6,648 nucleotides of DNA from Chitinophagaceae bacterium (GCA_947461495.1 CANHLV010000105.1:1-6648); one strand, 5' to 3'. Shown: positions 1-6,519, counted from the first letter of the stretch. The notes: generated from the sequence alone by a model not told the origin. Made by a program: numbers and translations.

Positions 1-2207
1 GGTATAGGCGTTGCCGTTAGTGTGAGCGAATCTACAGTAGTTCTGATTTGCTTTAATTTTTCTTTTGCACTCACCCCAAATTTCTGTTCCTCATCAATAA
101 TCATCACACCCAAATCTTTAAACTTTACATCTTTACTTAGAATCGCATGCGTTCCAATAATCACATCTATTTTTCCTTCCTCGAGTTTCTTTAAAGTTTC
201 TTTTTTCTCTTTTGAAGATTTGAATCTGTTTATGAAATCAACCGTCACTGGAAAATCTTTCAACCTTTCTTTGAAGGTTTTATAATGCTGATAAGCTAAA
301 ATGGTAGTCGGAACAAGAATGGCAGCTTGTTTCCCATCACAGCATGATTTGAACGCTGCTCTTACCGCCACTTCTGTTTTCCCAAAACCAACATCACCAC
401 AAACCAAACGGTCCATGGGCGAATCTTTTTCCATATCGCGTTTTACATCTTCAGAAGCTTTGGCTTGATCAGGTGTGTCTTCATAAATAAAACTAGCTTC
501 CAATTCAGTTTGCATGTAATTGTCGGGGGAATGAGAAAACCCTTGCTGACTTTTTCTTTGTGCATACAATTGAATCAAATCTGTTGCAATATCTTTTACT
601 TGCTTTTTTGTTTTTTCTTTCAGCTTGGCCCATACATCACTACCCAGTTTATTCATCTTTGGTATGGAACCTTCTTTGCCGCTGTATTTGCTGATTTTGT
701 GAAGTGATGAAATATTAACATACAACAAATCACCATCTTTATATTGTATTCTAACTGCCTCCTGTAGACGCCCGTTTGCTTCGATTTTTTGTAAGCCACT
801 ATATACACCAACACCATGATCGATATGTGAAACATAATCTCCGGGTTGTAATTCGCGAAGTGTTTTTAAAGTAAGCGCTTTGTTTTTACTGAATGCCTGT
901 TTTACTTTGTATTTGTGGTAACGCTGAAATACCTGATGGTCAGTATAACAAACTACTTTGTTGTCTTTATCAAAAAATCCTTCATGAATAGAAACGGGAA
1001 TAGGCGTGACTTGAATCTCTGCTTTTAAATCCGTAAAAATAACATGAAGTCTTTCTAGCTGTTTTGGGTTTTCAGCAAAAATGAAAATATTGTATTTTGA
1101 TTTTTCGAATTCCTGTAAGTTTTTAATCAGTAAATCAAATTGGCGATTAAATGCAGGTTGGGCTTCTGTTTTAAATTCGATATGTTCAATCGGAGTATTG
1201 TTGTTTTTGAAAGCCGCCTTGTTTCCAATTTCAACTAAATGTTTTTGAGAAAGTTCAGATTCAATATCTGCAATGGTTGTGAAGTCATCAATTGTTACTC
1301 CACTTTTAATATTGATATTGGCAAGTTCATCTGTGTTTTCATCAACAGGCTGTCCTGATTTAATATGTTCCAAGAACAAAGAAAGGTTCTCTGATTCCTG
1401 TTCAATTCTGTCTTTGATAAAATTCCAGTCACGAAGCCAGACAACCGTATTTTCAGGTAAGAATTCAATCAATGAAACTTTCTCACCGGTTTCAAATTGT
1501 GTTTCTACATTGGGGATGATATTTACCTGTAACAATTTTCTTTCACTCAATTGAGTTTCCGGATCGAAGATTCGAATGCTATCCACTTCATTGCCAAACA
1601 ACTCCAGACGATAAGGCTTTTCATTGCCAAAAGAATAAATATCAATAATGCCACCTCTAACCGCAAACTGACCGGGTTCGTAAACAAAATCAGTTCTTAC
1701 AAAACCATATTCTACAAATTTTTGTAGCATCCCATTTACATTCAGCTCATCTGCTTGTTTGATGCTGATAATATTTTCGGACAATGTTTTCGACAATACC
1801 ACTTTTTCGAAAACAGCTTCAGGATAAGAAACAATAATTTTCTTATTACCGCCACCTGCAATTTTTGTTAAGGCTTCTGTGCGAAGCATCACATGACTGC
1901 TGTTTAAAAGCTGATAGTTTTTATTGTTTTTAAAAGAAGAAGGGAAATAAAAGACATCAAGCGCATTGGTTATATTTTCAACTGTATTTTGAAAATAAGC
2001 GGCTTCTTCAGCATCTCTTAGAATGACTAGATGATTGGTTTGGGATAAGATTTCATGACTATGGACGGCAGCGAGTAAGAAATCGAAAGCACTTCCTTGA
2101 AGACCTTGCAGGTGCAAATGCTGAGGCGAAGACATAGTTATCCTATTCGCTATCTGAAAACAGCGGGGATCATTTTTGTACACATTCAACAACACATCCA
2201 AATTCAT
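1..2207 (-). CDS. mfd: Transcription-repair coupling factor Mfd, N-terminal two thirds (cut by window edge)
   Basis: Mfd is the cytoplasmic ATP-dependent DNA translocase that removes RNA polymerase stalled at lesions and recruits UvrA for nucleotide excision repair. The minus-strand frame is open from ATG at 2207 to the window edge, giving 735 full codons; the family is usually about 1100 residues, so the rest of the helicase core and the C-terminal domain lie outside. Visible in order: UvrB-like N-terminal module with PGQFAVRGGIIDIYSFG (178-194); the RNA-polymerase-interacting, CarD-like domain beginning near LQPGDYVSHIDHGVGVY (453-469); Walker A GDVGFGKT (604-611, K610); the DEEQ box (705-708) followed by KFGV; and TATPIP (731-736), where the sequence ends. 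The first ATG is chosen because it lies 20 nt below an exact -7 box. I saw no internal stop or frameshift. The missing C-terminus is due to the window, not visible gene damage. The gene is divergent from the oxidoreductase. Confidence 0.96.
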   Translation of the reverse strand, partial: MNLDVLLNVYKNDPRCFQIANRITMSSPQHLHLQGLQGSAFDFLLAAVHSHEILSQTNHLVILRDAEEAAYFQNTVENITNALDVFYFPSSFKNNKNYQLLNSSHVMLRTEALTKIAGGGNKKIIVSYPEAVFEKVVLSKTLSENIISIKQADELNVNGMLQKFVEYGFVRTDFVYEPGQFAVRGGIIDIYSFGNEKPYRLELFGNEVDSIRIFDPETQLSERKLLQVNIIPNVETQFETGEKVSLIEFLPENTVVWLRDWNFIKDRIEQESENLSLFLEHIKSGQPVDENTDELANINIKSGVTIDDFTTIADIESELSQKHLVEIGNKAAFKNNNTPIEHIEFKTEAQPAFNRQFDLLIKNLQEFEKSKYNIFIFAENPKQLERLHVIFTDLKAEIQVTPIPVSIHEGFFDKDNKVVCYTDHQVFQRYHKYKVKQAFSKNKALTLKTLRELQPGDYVSHIDHGVGVYSGLQKIEANGRLQEAVRIQYKDGDLLYVNISSLHKISKYSGKEGSIPKMNKLGSDVWAKLKEKTKKQVKDIATDLIQLYAQRKSQQGFSHSPDNYMQTELEASFIYEDTPDQAKASEDVKRDMEKDSPMDRLVCGDVGFGKTEVAVRAAFKSCCDGKQAAILVPTTILAYQHYKTFKERLKDFPVTVDFINRFKSSKEKKETLKKLEEGKIDVIIGTHAILSKDVKFKDLGVMIIDEEQKFGVSAKEKLKQIRTTVDSLTLTATPI

Positions 2208-2227
2208 TCACCCGATTTATAATGTCG

Positions 2228-2235
2228 CAAAGATA
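2228..2235 (-). promoter_or_regulatory. Bacteroidota-type -7 box for mfd (TATCTTTG)
   Basis: On the minus strand TATCTTTG matches the TAnnTTTG -7 consensus of the Bacteroidota primary sigma factor exactly. It ends 20 nt before the mfd ATG, so transcription would start about 13-15 nt upstream of the start codon and leave a very short leader. I found no TTG or TTTG at the usual -33 distance, so the assignment rests on the -7 box and its position alone. Confidence 0.6.
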
Positions 2236-2296
2236 ATTCACAAACAGAATAGTCTATATTATTTCTACATTTTGTACCTTACTAAAAATAAATGAT

Positions 2297-3016
2297 ATGG
2301 CTTTGCAACCCTGGAGAAAAGGAATCGTGATTAAAATTGAAAATGAAACGCTTGATACACGCCGATTCTATATTCAAATACCAGAAATTTCAGCTTTTGA
2401 TTTTATTCCCGGACAGTTTGTTACACTTGACTTACCTATTCATGAAAAATCAAATAAAAGATGGAGAAGTTATTCAATTGCTTCAAGGCCTGATGGAACG
2501 AATGTTATTGAATTATTGATTGTATTGAATCCTCAAGGTTTGGGAACACCTTATTTATTTAATGAAATAAAAGTTGGTAGTGAACTGACTTTAAGAGGTC
2601 CACAAGGTGTTTTTGTTTTAAATCAATCATTGGAAAAAGATTTGTTTTTGATTTGTACGGGCACTGGTATTGCACCTTTTAGAAGTATGGTAAGAGATAT
2701 TCTAAATAAAAATATCCCTCATCAACATATTCATCTTGTTTTTGGATGTAGAAAAAAAGAGAATTTGTTATATTATCATGAAATGAAGGAACTTGAAAAT
2801 AAACTTACTGGTTTTCATTTTCATCCTACATTATCAAGAGAAGAGTGGGAGGGGAAATCAGGTTATGTACATGATGTATATGAATCTTTGATTAAGGAAC
2901 ACAAGCCTACTCAATTTTATTTATGTGGATGGAAATTAATGATCGATGACGCCAAAAATAAAATCATAGCATTAGGCTACGATAGAAAAGACATACACAT
3001 TGAGTTGTATGGATAG
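2297..3016 (+). CDS. Stand-alone FAD/NAD(P)H oxidoreductase of the ferredoxin-NADP reductase family
   Basis: A 239-aa cytoplasmic flavoprotein expected to pass electrons between NAD(P)H and a small carrier such as ferredoxin or flavodoxin. The N-terminal FAD-binding barrel (about 1-108) shows PGQF (38-41), the flavin-binding RSYS (57-60) and GPQG (101-104). The C-terminal nucleotide-binding half (about 112-239) shows GTGIAP (122-127), FGCR (149-152), LSRE (179-182) and CGWKLMID (210-217), ending in ELYG. No 2Fe-2S ferredoxin domain, oxygenase domain or signal peptide is present, so its partner is encoded elsewhere. The ATG at 2297 gives an N-terminus of normal length for the fold; an ATG at 2292 is out of frame. 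A weak promoter-like TACATTTTG at 2266-2274 is one base too long for the consensus. Sampled lines of the gene run 25-30% GC against about 37-40% in mfd and glyS. Specific substrate and physiological direction cannot be read from the sequence. Confidence 0.88.
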   Translation: MALQPWRKGIVIKIENETLDTRRFYIQIPEISAFDFIPGQFVTLDLPIHEKSNKRWRSYSIASRPDGTNVIELLIVLNPQGLGTPYLFNEIKVGSELTLRGPQGVFVLNQSLEKDLFLICTGTGIAPFRSMVRDILNKNIPHQHIHLVFGCRKKENLLYYHEMKELENKLTGFHFHPTLSREEWEGKSGYVHDVYESLIKEHKPTQFYLCGWKLMIDDAKNKIIALGYDRKDIHIELYG

Positions 3017-3030
3017 AAGTTTTCCTCGAT

Positions 3031-4254
3031 TTATTTTCTTATTTGCAATTCATCAAACCACTGTTTCCATTGAGGAACAGCTCTTCCGTAAGAGATGCGG
3101 TGAGTAGCGTCGGCACCTGCAGAATAAGCTTCCACTTTGTCGTTGCCCATAGCTTTTTGCCAGTTGTATGGAGTTCTTGCCAAACCAATTGTGAGACATT
3201 CATCAATGTCGCCATAATACATACGTACAGGAGTTTTCACATCCCAACGATAAGGGTGCATCTCGGAAACAAGTTTGCCATAGGCAGATTGTTTATAATA
3301 AGCAGGATCGAAATATTCAGGTCGAATCAGTTTATGAAGGTTCATCGGAAAATCTTTCATATCCAGTGTTGTATCTTTCATATAAATCCTTTTGGCTATG
3401 CTGTATTGTTCATCAGTAAATACGCCTTTAGCCAAACCAGGAATCTGATAATATTCTTCAAAAGCAAATGCAGTAAGAATAAACATTGTCGTTACCCATG
3501 GCGCATCAATTTTTCTTGGATGAGATAGAAATCCATTGGTCATTACAAAGCCATCACATTGAGCAGCAGCTGTACCTGCAGCTTTTACTTTTATACCAGA
3601 AGCTTCCAATTTTTCAAGAAACGCCATGGTGATCACGCCGCCCTGCGACCAGCCCGTGATGAAGAAATCTGTAATGCTGATGTTTTCTTTTGCCAGGATA
3701 ATTTTAGCTGCGTCATACATGTCGTAAGAAGCTTGAACCTGACTATTGATAACGATGTAAGAATCTTTTTCTTTTGAACTGCCCAATCCGAAATAATCGG
3801 GTCCAATTACCACATATCCCTGACCGGCAAATTGTGCGATCATGAATTGGGTTTCCCAGGATTTGTCGATAGTTGAGGGAACTCCCATGTTGCCATAAAT
3901 GGTGCCGTGTTGATAAGAAACCAAAGGCATAGATTTGGCACCAGTAACAGGAATAGCGATAAGTCCCGAAGCTACTGTTGGTCTGTTGTTTTGCTCAGGC
4001 ACAACAGAGCTATATTCAACCCTGTAAAGTTTTACAGCATTTTTTGCAGCTGTGTATGTTTCTTTTGATTCAATAATTTCCGGAACTTCTTTGTTTAAAA
4101 TATTGTTTAGTTTGTTGACATCATAAGTGCCGATATATTGGTATCTGATAGAAGGGGTGGCACTGATGAATGGCGTATTTGACTGTGCATAGATGTTTTC
4201 TGCTGCAATAAAAGTCAAAACGAAGTAAAAACAAAATGAAACAATTTTTTTCAT
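3031..4254 (-). CDS. Exported alpha/beta hydrolase resembling secretory lipases (esterase/lipase)
   Basis: A 407-aa serine hydrolase, probably acting on ester substrates outside the cytoplasm. Residues 1-23 form a typical signal peptide (MKK start, hydrophobic core, IYA before Q24); no lipobox cysteine is seen, so periplasmic or secreted rather than a lipoprotein. The alpha/beta hydrolase core carries YQHG (114-117, oxyanion-hole region), GPDYFGLG (151-158, reminiscent of the secretory lipase family), the nucleophile elbow GWSQGG (201-206, Ser203), a likely acid in GDID (Asp349 or Asp351) and the catalytic histidine in ATHRIS (His385). All triad candidates are in the expected order, so the enzyme should be active. 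The start is 22 bp after the stop of the SQAD-repeat gene on the same strand, so the two are probably co-transcribed. It converges on the oxidoreductase with 14 bp between stops and no obvious hairpin terminator. Substrate is not deducible; an exported peptidase or acetyl-esterase role is an alternative. Confidence 0.87.
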   Translation of the reverse strand: MKKIVSFCFYFVLTFIAAENIYAQSNTPFISATPSIRYQYIGTYDVNKLNNILNKEVPEIIESKETYTAAKNAVKLYRVEYSSVVPEQNNRPTVASGLIAIPVTGAKSMPLVSYQHGTIYGNMGVPSTIDKSWETQFMIAQFAGQGYVVIGPDYFGLGSSKEKDSYIVINSQVQASYDMYDAAKIILAKENISITDFFITGWSQGGVITMAFLEKLEASGIKVKAAGTAAAQCDGFVMTNGFLSHPRKIDAPWVTTMFILTAFAFEEYYQIPGLAKGVFTDEQYSIAKRIYMKDTTLDMKDFPMNLHKLIRPEYFDPAYYKQSAYGKLVSEMHPYRWDVKTPVRMYYGDIDECLTIGLARTPYNWQKAMGNDKVEAYSAGADATHRISYGRAVPQWKQWFDELQIRK

Positions 4255-4276
4255 AACATTATTTTAAAAATGAAAT

Positions 4277-4615
4277 TTAATACATAAGCGCTTTCTTACT
4301 CGATTTATTCCAGCCCGCTCTACTTTCATAATCTACAAAATAGATTTTCAAATCAGCCTGACTCTCATAGTCGACAAAGAATATTTTTTTATCAGCTTGG
4401 GAAGCATAATCGGTGAAGAACCATTTGCCTTCATTCTTTTCAGCCTGACTTTGGTATTTAACTTTGTATACTTTCAAGTCCGCTTGACTTTCATATTTGA
4501 CTACAAAAACTTTCACATCTGCTTGAGAAGCATAATCTACGGAATAAACTTTTTGAGCGTTGAGGTTGAAATTTATTGCAATTGATAAAATGCAAATGAC
4601 GATGATTTTTTTCAT
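4277..4615 (-). CDS. Small exported SQAD-repeat protein, DUF6150 / '7(1) septoil knot' type
   Basis: A 112-aa protein with a signal peptide (residues 1-20, ending NLNA before Q21). The mature part is almost wholly six copies of a 13-residue unit with consensus K-V/I-Y/F-x-V-D/K-Y-x-S-Q-A-D-x: units start at K22, K35, K48, K64, K77 and K90. The third unit carries a 3-residue insertion (EKNEG region, 59-63) and the last ends in SRAGW (98-102), followed by a short lysine-rich tail, NKSSKKALMY. From memory, this pattern and tail match DUF6150 proteins of Bacteroidota, for which a deeply knotted 7(1) torus topology ('septoil knot') has been described. The family assignment is recognition, not a search. 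Biochemical function is unknown; no catalytic motif is visible. It is the first gene of a likely two-gene unit with the exported hydrolase 22 bp downstream. ATG 4615 is chosen because it gives a clean signal peptide. Confidence 0.88.
   Translation of the reverse strand: MKKIIVICILSIAINFNLNAQKVYSVDYASQADVKVFVVKYESQADLKVYKVKYQSQAEKNEGKWFFTDYASQADKKIFFVDYESQADLKIYFVDYESRAGWNKSSKKALMY
4310..4552 (-). repeat. Six in-frame 39-bp coding repeats of the SQAD protein
   Basis: The six 13-residue units correspond to a roughly 39-bp period in DNA, interrupted by 9 extra bases in unit three. The units are diverged at the DNA level (several synonymous and conservative changes), so this is an old internal duplication constrained by protein structure rather than a freshly expanded, slippage-prone array. 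Confidence 0.85.
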
Positions 4616-4639
4616 TGTTGATGAGTTTTATTAGTTTGC

Positions 4640-4672
4640 CACAAAGGCATTAAAACACAAAGATTCACAAAG
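4640..4672. repeat. Three spaced CACAAAG motifs
   Basis: CACAAAG occurs at 4640-4646, 4656-4662 and 4666-4672, directly upstream of the SQAD-protein gene. Intervals between starts are 16 and 10 bp. On the minus strand each reads CTTTGTG. The sequence overlaps the tentative promoter. From memory, similar 'CACAAAG ... AAAACACAAAG' strings recur between genes in Bacteroidota, so it may be a fragment of a dispersed intergenic repeat. Confidence 0.5.
4642..4671 (-). promoter_or_regulatory. Possible promoter of the SQAD-protein/hydrolase unit
   Basis: On the minus strand TTTG (4668-4671) is followed after 18 nt by TGCCTTTG (4642-4649), a one-mismatch version of TAnnTTTG. This spacing fits a Bacteroidota -33/-7 pair and leaves 26 nt to the ATG at 4615. 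The match is imperfect and both boxes are formed by recurring CACAAAG motifs, so it could be coincidental. Confidence 0.35.
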
Positions 4673-4732
4673 TTTTTGTTCTATCTGCCACTTCCTTTTT
4701 CCTAATTCCCAAATCCTAATTTCCTATTCCTT

Positions 4733-4790
4733 AGTGTCACCCCTAAGGGGTTCTGTTCTTTACGATACTTCTCGTTAGAAAAGTGACACT
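4733..4790. repeat. 58-bp element with perfect 8-bp terminal inverted repeats and internal hairpins
   Basis: AGTGTCAC (4733-4740) and GTGACACT (4783-4790) are exact inverted repeats. Inside are a 6-bp-arm palindrome, ACCCCTAAGGGGT (4739-4751, sharing two bases with the left end), and a small TTCT/AGAA hairpin (4769-4780). As RNA it could fold as a closing stem with two inner hairpins or as alternatives among them. No T-tract follows on the minus strand, so it is not a standard intrinsic terminator, although it lies between glyS and the next minus-strand unit and might act as one. A short MITE-like or REP-like repeat is the other reading. Confidence 0.55.
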
Positions 4791-4817
4791 CCTTCGAAGT
4801 TGAAGCCATCCATTTCT

Positions 4818-4896
4818 AGTATTCAGCATCCAGTATCCAGTATCTAGTATCCAGCCTATCCAGCTTATCTAGCCTATCCAGCTCTATCCAATATCC
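4818..4896. repeat. Degenerate tandem array of 7-bp and 9-bp units, AGTATCC / AGCCTATCC
   Basis: Reading the plus strand, five 7-bp units (AGTATTC, AGCATCC, AGTATCC, AGTATCT, AGTATCC; 4818-4852) are followed by three 9-bp units (AGCCTATCC, AGCTTATCT, AGCCTATCC; 4853-4879), one 10-bp unit (4880-4889) and one 7-bp unit (4890-4896). It ends 4 bp before the glyS stop codon, so it would be the start of the glyS 3' untranslated region, read there as GGATACT and GGATAGGCT units. The mixture of unit lengths sharing a common TATCC core suggests repeated slippage or unequal duplication. Confidence 0.8.
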
Positions 4897-4900
4897 AAAA

Positions 4901-6349
4901 CTACTCACACGCCTTTGCCACTATATTCCTCACTTCACTGATTGGAATTCTTTCCTGTGTCATCGTATCTCTATATCTGATGGTAACTGTATTATCTTCT
5001 TTGGTTTGATGATCAATCGTAACGCAGAAAGGAGTTCCGATGGCATCCATTCTTCTATAACGTTTTCCTATGGCATCTTTCTCTTCGTAGAAACAATGGA
5101 AATGAGGTTTGCATTCATTCAACAATGCCGTCGCGATTTCAGGCAAACCATCTTTTTTCAACAAAGGAAGAATAGCCAATTTGGTAGGAGCAATCTTTGC
5201 AGGAATTTTCATTACCACACGACTGTCTTCTGTTCCATCCTCTTTGGTCCATTTTTCTTCTTGAAAAGCCAATGATATAACAGTTAAGAATAGACGATCA
5301 AGACCGACTGAAGTCTCTACAACGAAAGGAGTGTAGTTGCCGTAAGGCTTTCCTTCAGCGTTCAAATCATTATCAAAATATTGAATTTTCTTTTTACTGA
5401 ATTTGGCGTGCTGACTTAAATCAAAATCAGTACGACTGTGAATGCCTTCCAATTCTTTCCATCCGAAAGGGAATTCGAATTCTATATCCAATGCTGCATC
5501 GGCGTAATGCGCCAATTTTACGTGATCGTGATATCTTAATTTTTCAGTTGGAATGCCGATTTTTTCATGCCATTTTTTTCTGGCGTCTTTCCAGTAGTTG
5601 TACCATTCCATTTGTGTGCCAGGACGAACGAAGAATTGCATTTCCATTTGTTCGAATTCTCTCATTCTGAAAATGAATTGACGCGCAACGATTTCATTTC
5701 TGAAAGCCTTACCGGTTTGTGCAATACCGAAAGGAATCTTCATTCTTCCTGTTTTTTGCACATTCAAGAAATTGACAAAAATACCTTGTGCAGTTTCAGG
5801 CCTCAAATAAATCGTATCTGCTTCTTCAGCAACACTTCCTATTTGCGTACTAAACATGAGATTGAATTGACGAACGTCTGTCCAGTTGCAAGTTTTGCTG
5901 ATGCCGCATTTTATTTTATTACTTTCAATTAATGTTTTCAAGCCAGCCAAATCATCTGCTGCGAGCAATTTATCCATTTCAGCAATCAATGCTTCTCCTG
6001 TTTCTTTATCTAAAGTTTCAACATGAGCTTCAATCAAATGATCGATACGATATCTTTTATTGCTGTCTTTATTGTCAATCATCGGGTCGCTGAAATTATC
6101 AACGTGACCACTTGCTTTCCAAACGGTAGGGTGCATGAAAATAGCCGCGTCAATACCAACGATATTCTCGTGCATTTGTGTCATACTCTTCCACCATTCG
6201 TCGCGGAGGTTCTTTTTTAACTGAGCACCCATTTGTCCGTAATCATACACAGCGCTGAGGCCGTCATATAATTCTGAGGATTGAAAAATATAACCGTATT
6301 CTTTACAATGGGATATGATTTCCTGGAAGTTGTTGATTTCGTTTGCCAT
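4901..6349 (-). CDS. glyS: Glycyl-tRNA synthetase, alpha2 (single-chain) type
   Basis: Class II aminoacyl-tRNA synthetase that charges tRNA-Gly with glycine using ATP; cytoplasmic, essential. The 482-residue product is the homodimeric, eukaryote/Thermus-like form rather than the alpha2beta2 GlyQ/GlyS form. Visible: N-terminal FQEIISHCKEYGYIFQSSE (8-26); motif 1 region MHPTVWKASGHVDNFSDP (72-89); YLRPETAQGIFVNF (181-194); motif 2 FRNE (216-219) continuing through FRMREFEQMEMQFF (227-240); motif 3 with VGLDRLF (348-354); and a C-terminal anticodon-binding domain (about 385-482) including KRYRRMDAIGTPF (429-441). The reading frame extends upstream to an ATG at 6418, but the extra 23 residues are low-complexity and not synthetase-like. 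An exact TAnnTTTG box sits inside that extension, so ATG 6349 is the supported start. All class II motifs are intact. Confidence 0.97.
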   Translation of the reverse strand: MANEINNFQEIISHCKEYGYIFQSSELYDGLSAVYDYGQMGAQLKKNLRDEWWKSMTQMHENIVGIDAAIFMHPTVWKASGHVDNFSDPMIDNKDSNKRYRIDHLIEAHVETLDKETGEALIAEMDKLLAADDLAGLKTLIESNKIKCGISKTCNWTDVRQFNLMFSTQIGSVAEEADTIYLRPETAQGIFVNFLNVQKTGRMKIPFGIAQTGKAFRNEIVARQFIFRMREFEQMEMQFFVRPGTQMEWYNYWKDARKKWHEKIGIPTEKLRYHDHVKLAHYADAALDIEFEFPFGWKELEGIHSRTDFDLSQHAKFSKKKIQYFDNDLNAEGKPYGNYTPFVVETSVGLDRLFLTVISLAFQEEKWTKEDGTEDSRVVMKIPAKIAPTKLAILPLLKKDGLPEIATALLNECKPHFHCFYEEKDAIGKRYRRMDAIGTPFCVTIDHQTKEDNTVTIRYRDTMTQERIPISEVRNIVAKACE

Positions 6350-6355
6350 AAGGTG

Positions 6356-6363
6356 CAAATATA
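6356..6363 (-). promoter_or_regulatory. glyS: -7 box for glyS (TATATTTG), implying a leaderless or near-leaderless mRNA
   Basis: The minus strand reads TATATTTG-CACCTT-ATG. The TAnnTTTG match is exact and only 6 nt separate it from the start codon at 6349. Since transcription in this phylum starts about 5-7 nt after the box, the first transcribed base would be at or next to the A of ATG. No -33 TTG is seen. This also decides the glyS start. Confidence 0.6.
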
Positions 6364-6494
6364 GAAAATTAGGGGTGGAAAATGGGAAATTGGGTGGTGT
6401 AAAATGAACGACTTTCAAATGATGAAAAATAATGACAAATCGGTTAGGCGGAAGGATGCAAAAAATAATTGGGGTAATATCAATTTAATCCAAT
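6364..6494. other. Non-coding stretch upstream of glyS
   Basis: No supportable gene. The part next to glyS (6371-6398) is rich in GGG/GGAAA on the plus strand, equivalent to CCCAATTTCCC-type sequence on the minus strand. A 38-codon plus-strand ORF (6404-6520) runs through it into the first hairpin but lacks a promoter or recognisable content and is treated as spurious. Confidence 0.5.
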
Positions 6495-6519
6495 CGCCCA
6501 CCGTTGAAACGGTGGGCTA
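6495..6519 (+). repeat. REP-like hairpin, copy 1
   Basis: Perfect 10-bp inverted repeat GCCCACCGTT / AACGGTGGGC (6496-6505 and 6508-6517) around a GA centre, preceded by C and followed by TA. It is matched at 24 of 25 positions by an inverted copy at 6609-6633. On the plus strand it is followed by A-rich rather than T-rich sequence, so it is not a normal intrinsic terminator for either direction. Compact GC-rich palindromes of this kind are typical REP elements, which RAYT (IS200/Y1-type) transposases can mobilise. Confidence 0.8.

Noticed and set aside
653..835. Minus-strand 60-codon ORF within mfd
   Set aside because: Out of frame with mfd, which reads through the region without interruption, including the RNA-polymerase-interacting domain nearby.
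2266..2274. TACATTTTG as the -7 box of the oxidoreductase gene
   Set aside because: It has three bases between TA and TTTG instead of two and no -33 TTTG. Too weak to list as a feature.
3043..3528. Plus-strand ORF of 161 codons opposite the hydrolase gene
   Set aside because: Lies wholly antisense to a gene with intact catalytic motifs and a signal peptide. The translation shows no domain-like pattern.
5567..5932. Plus-strand 121-codon ORF opposite glyS
   Set aside because: Antisense to the conserved glycyl-tRNA synthetase catalytic motifs. No promoter or domain content of its own.
6495..6519. First REP-like hairpin as an intrinsic terminator
   Set aside because: The stem is followed by A-rich sequence on the plus strand and has no T-run after it on the minus strand, and no gene reads into it convincingly.
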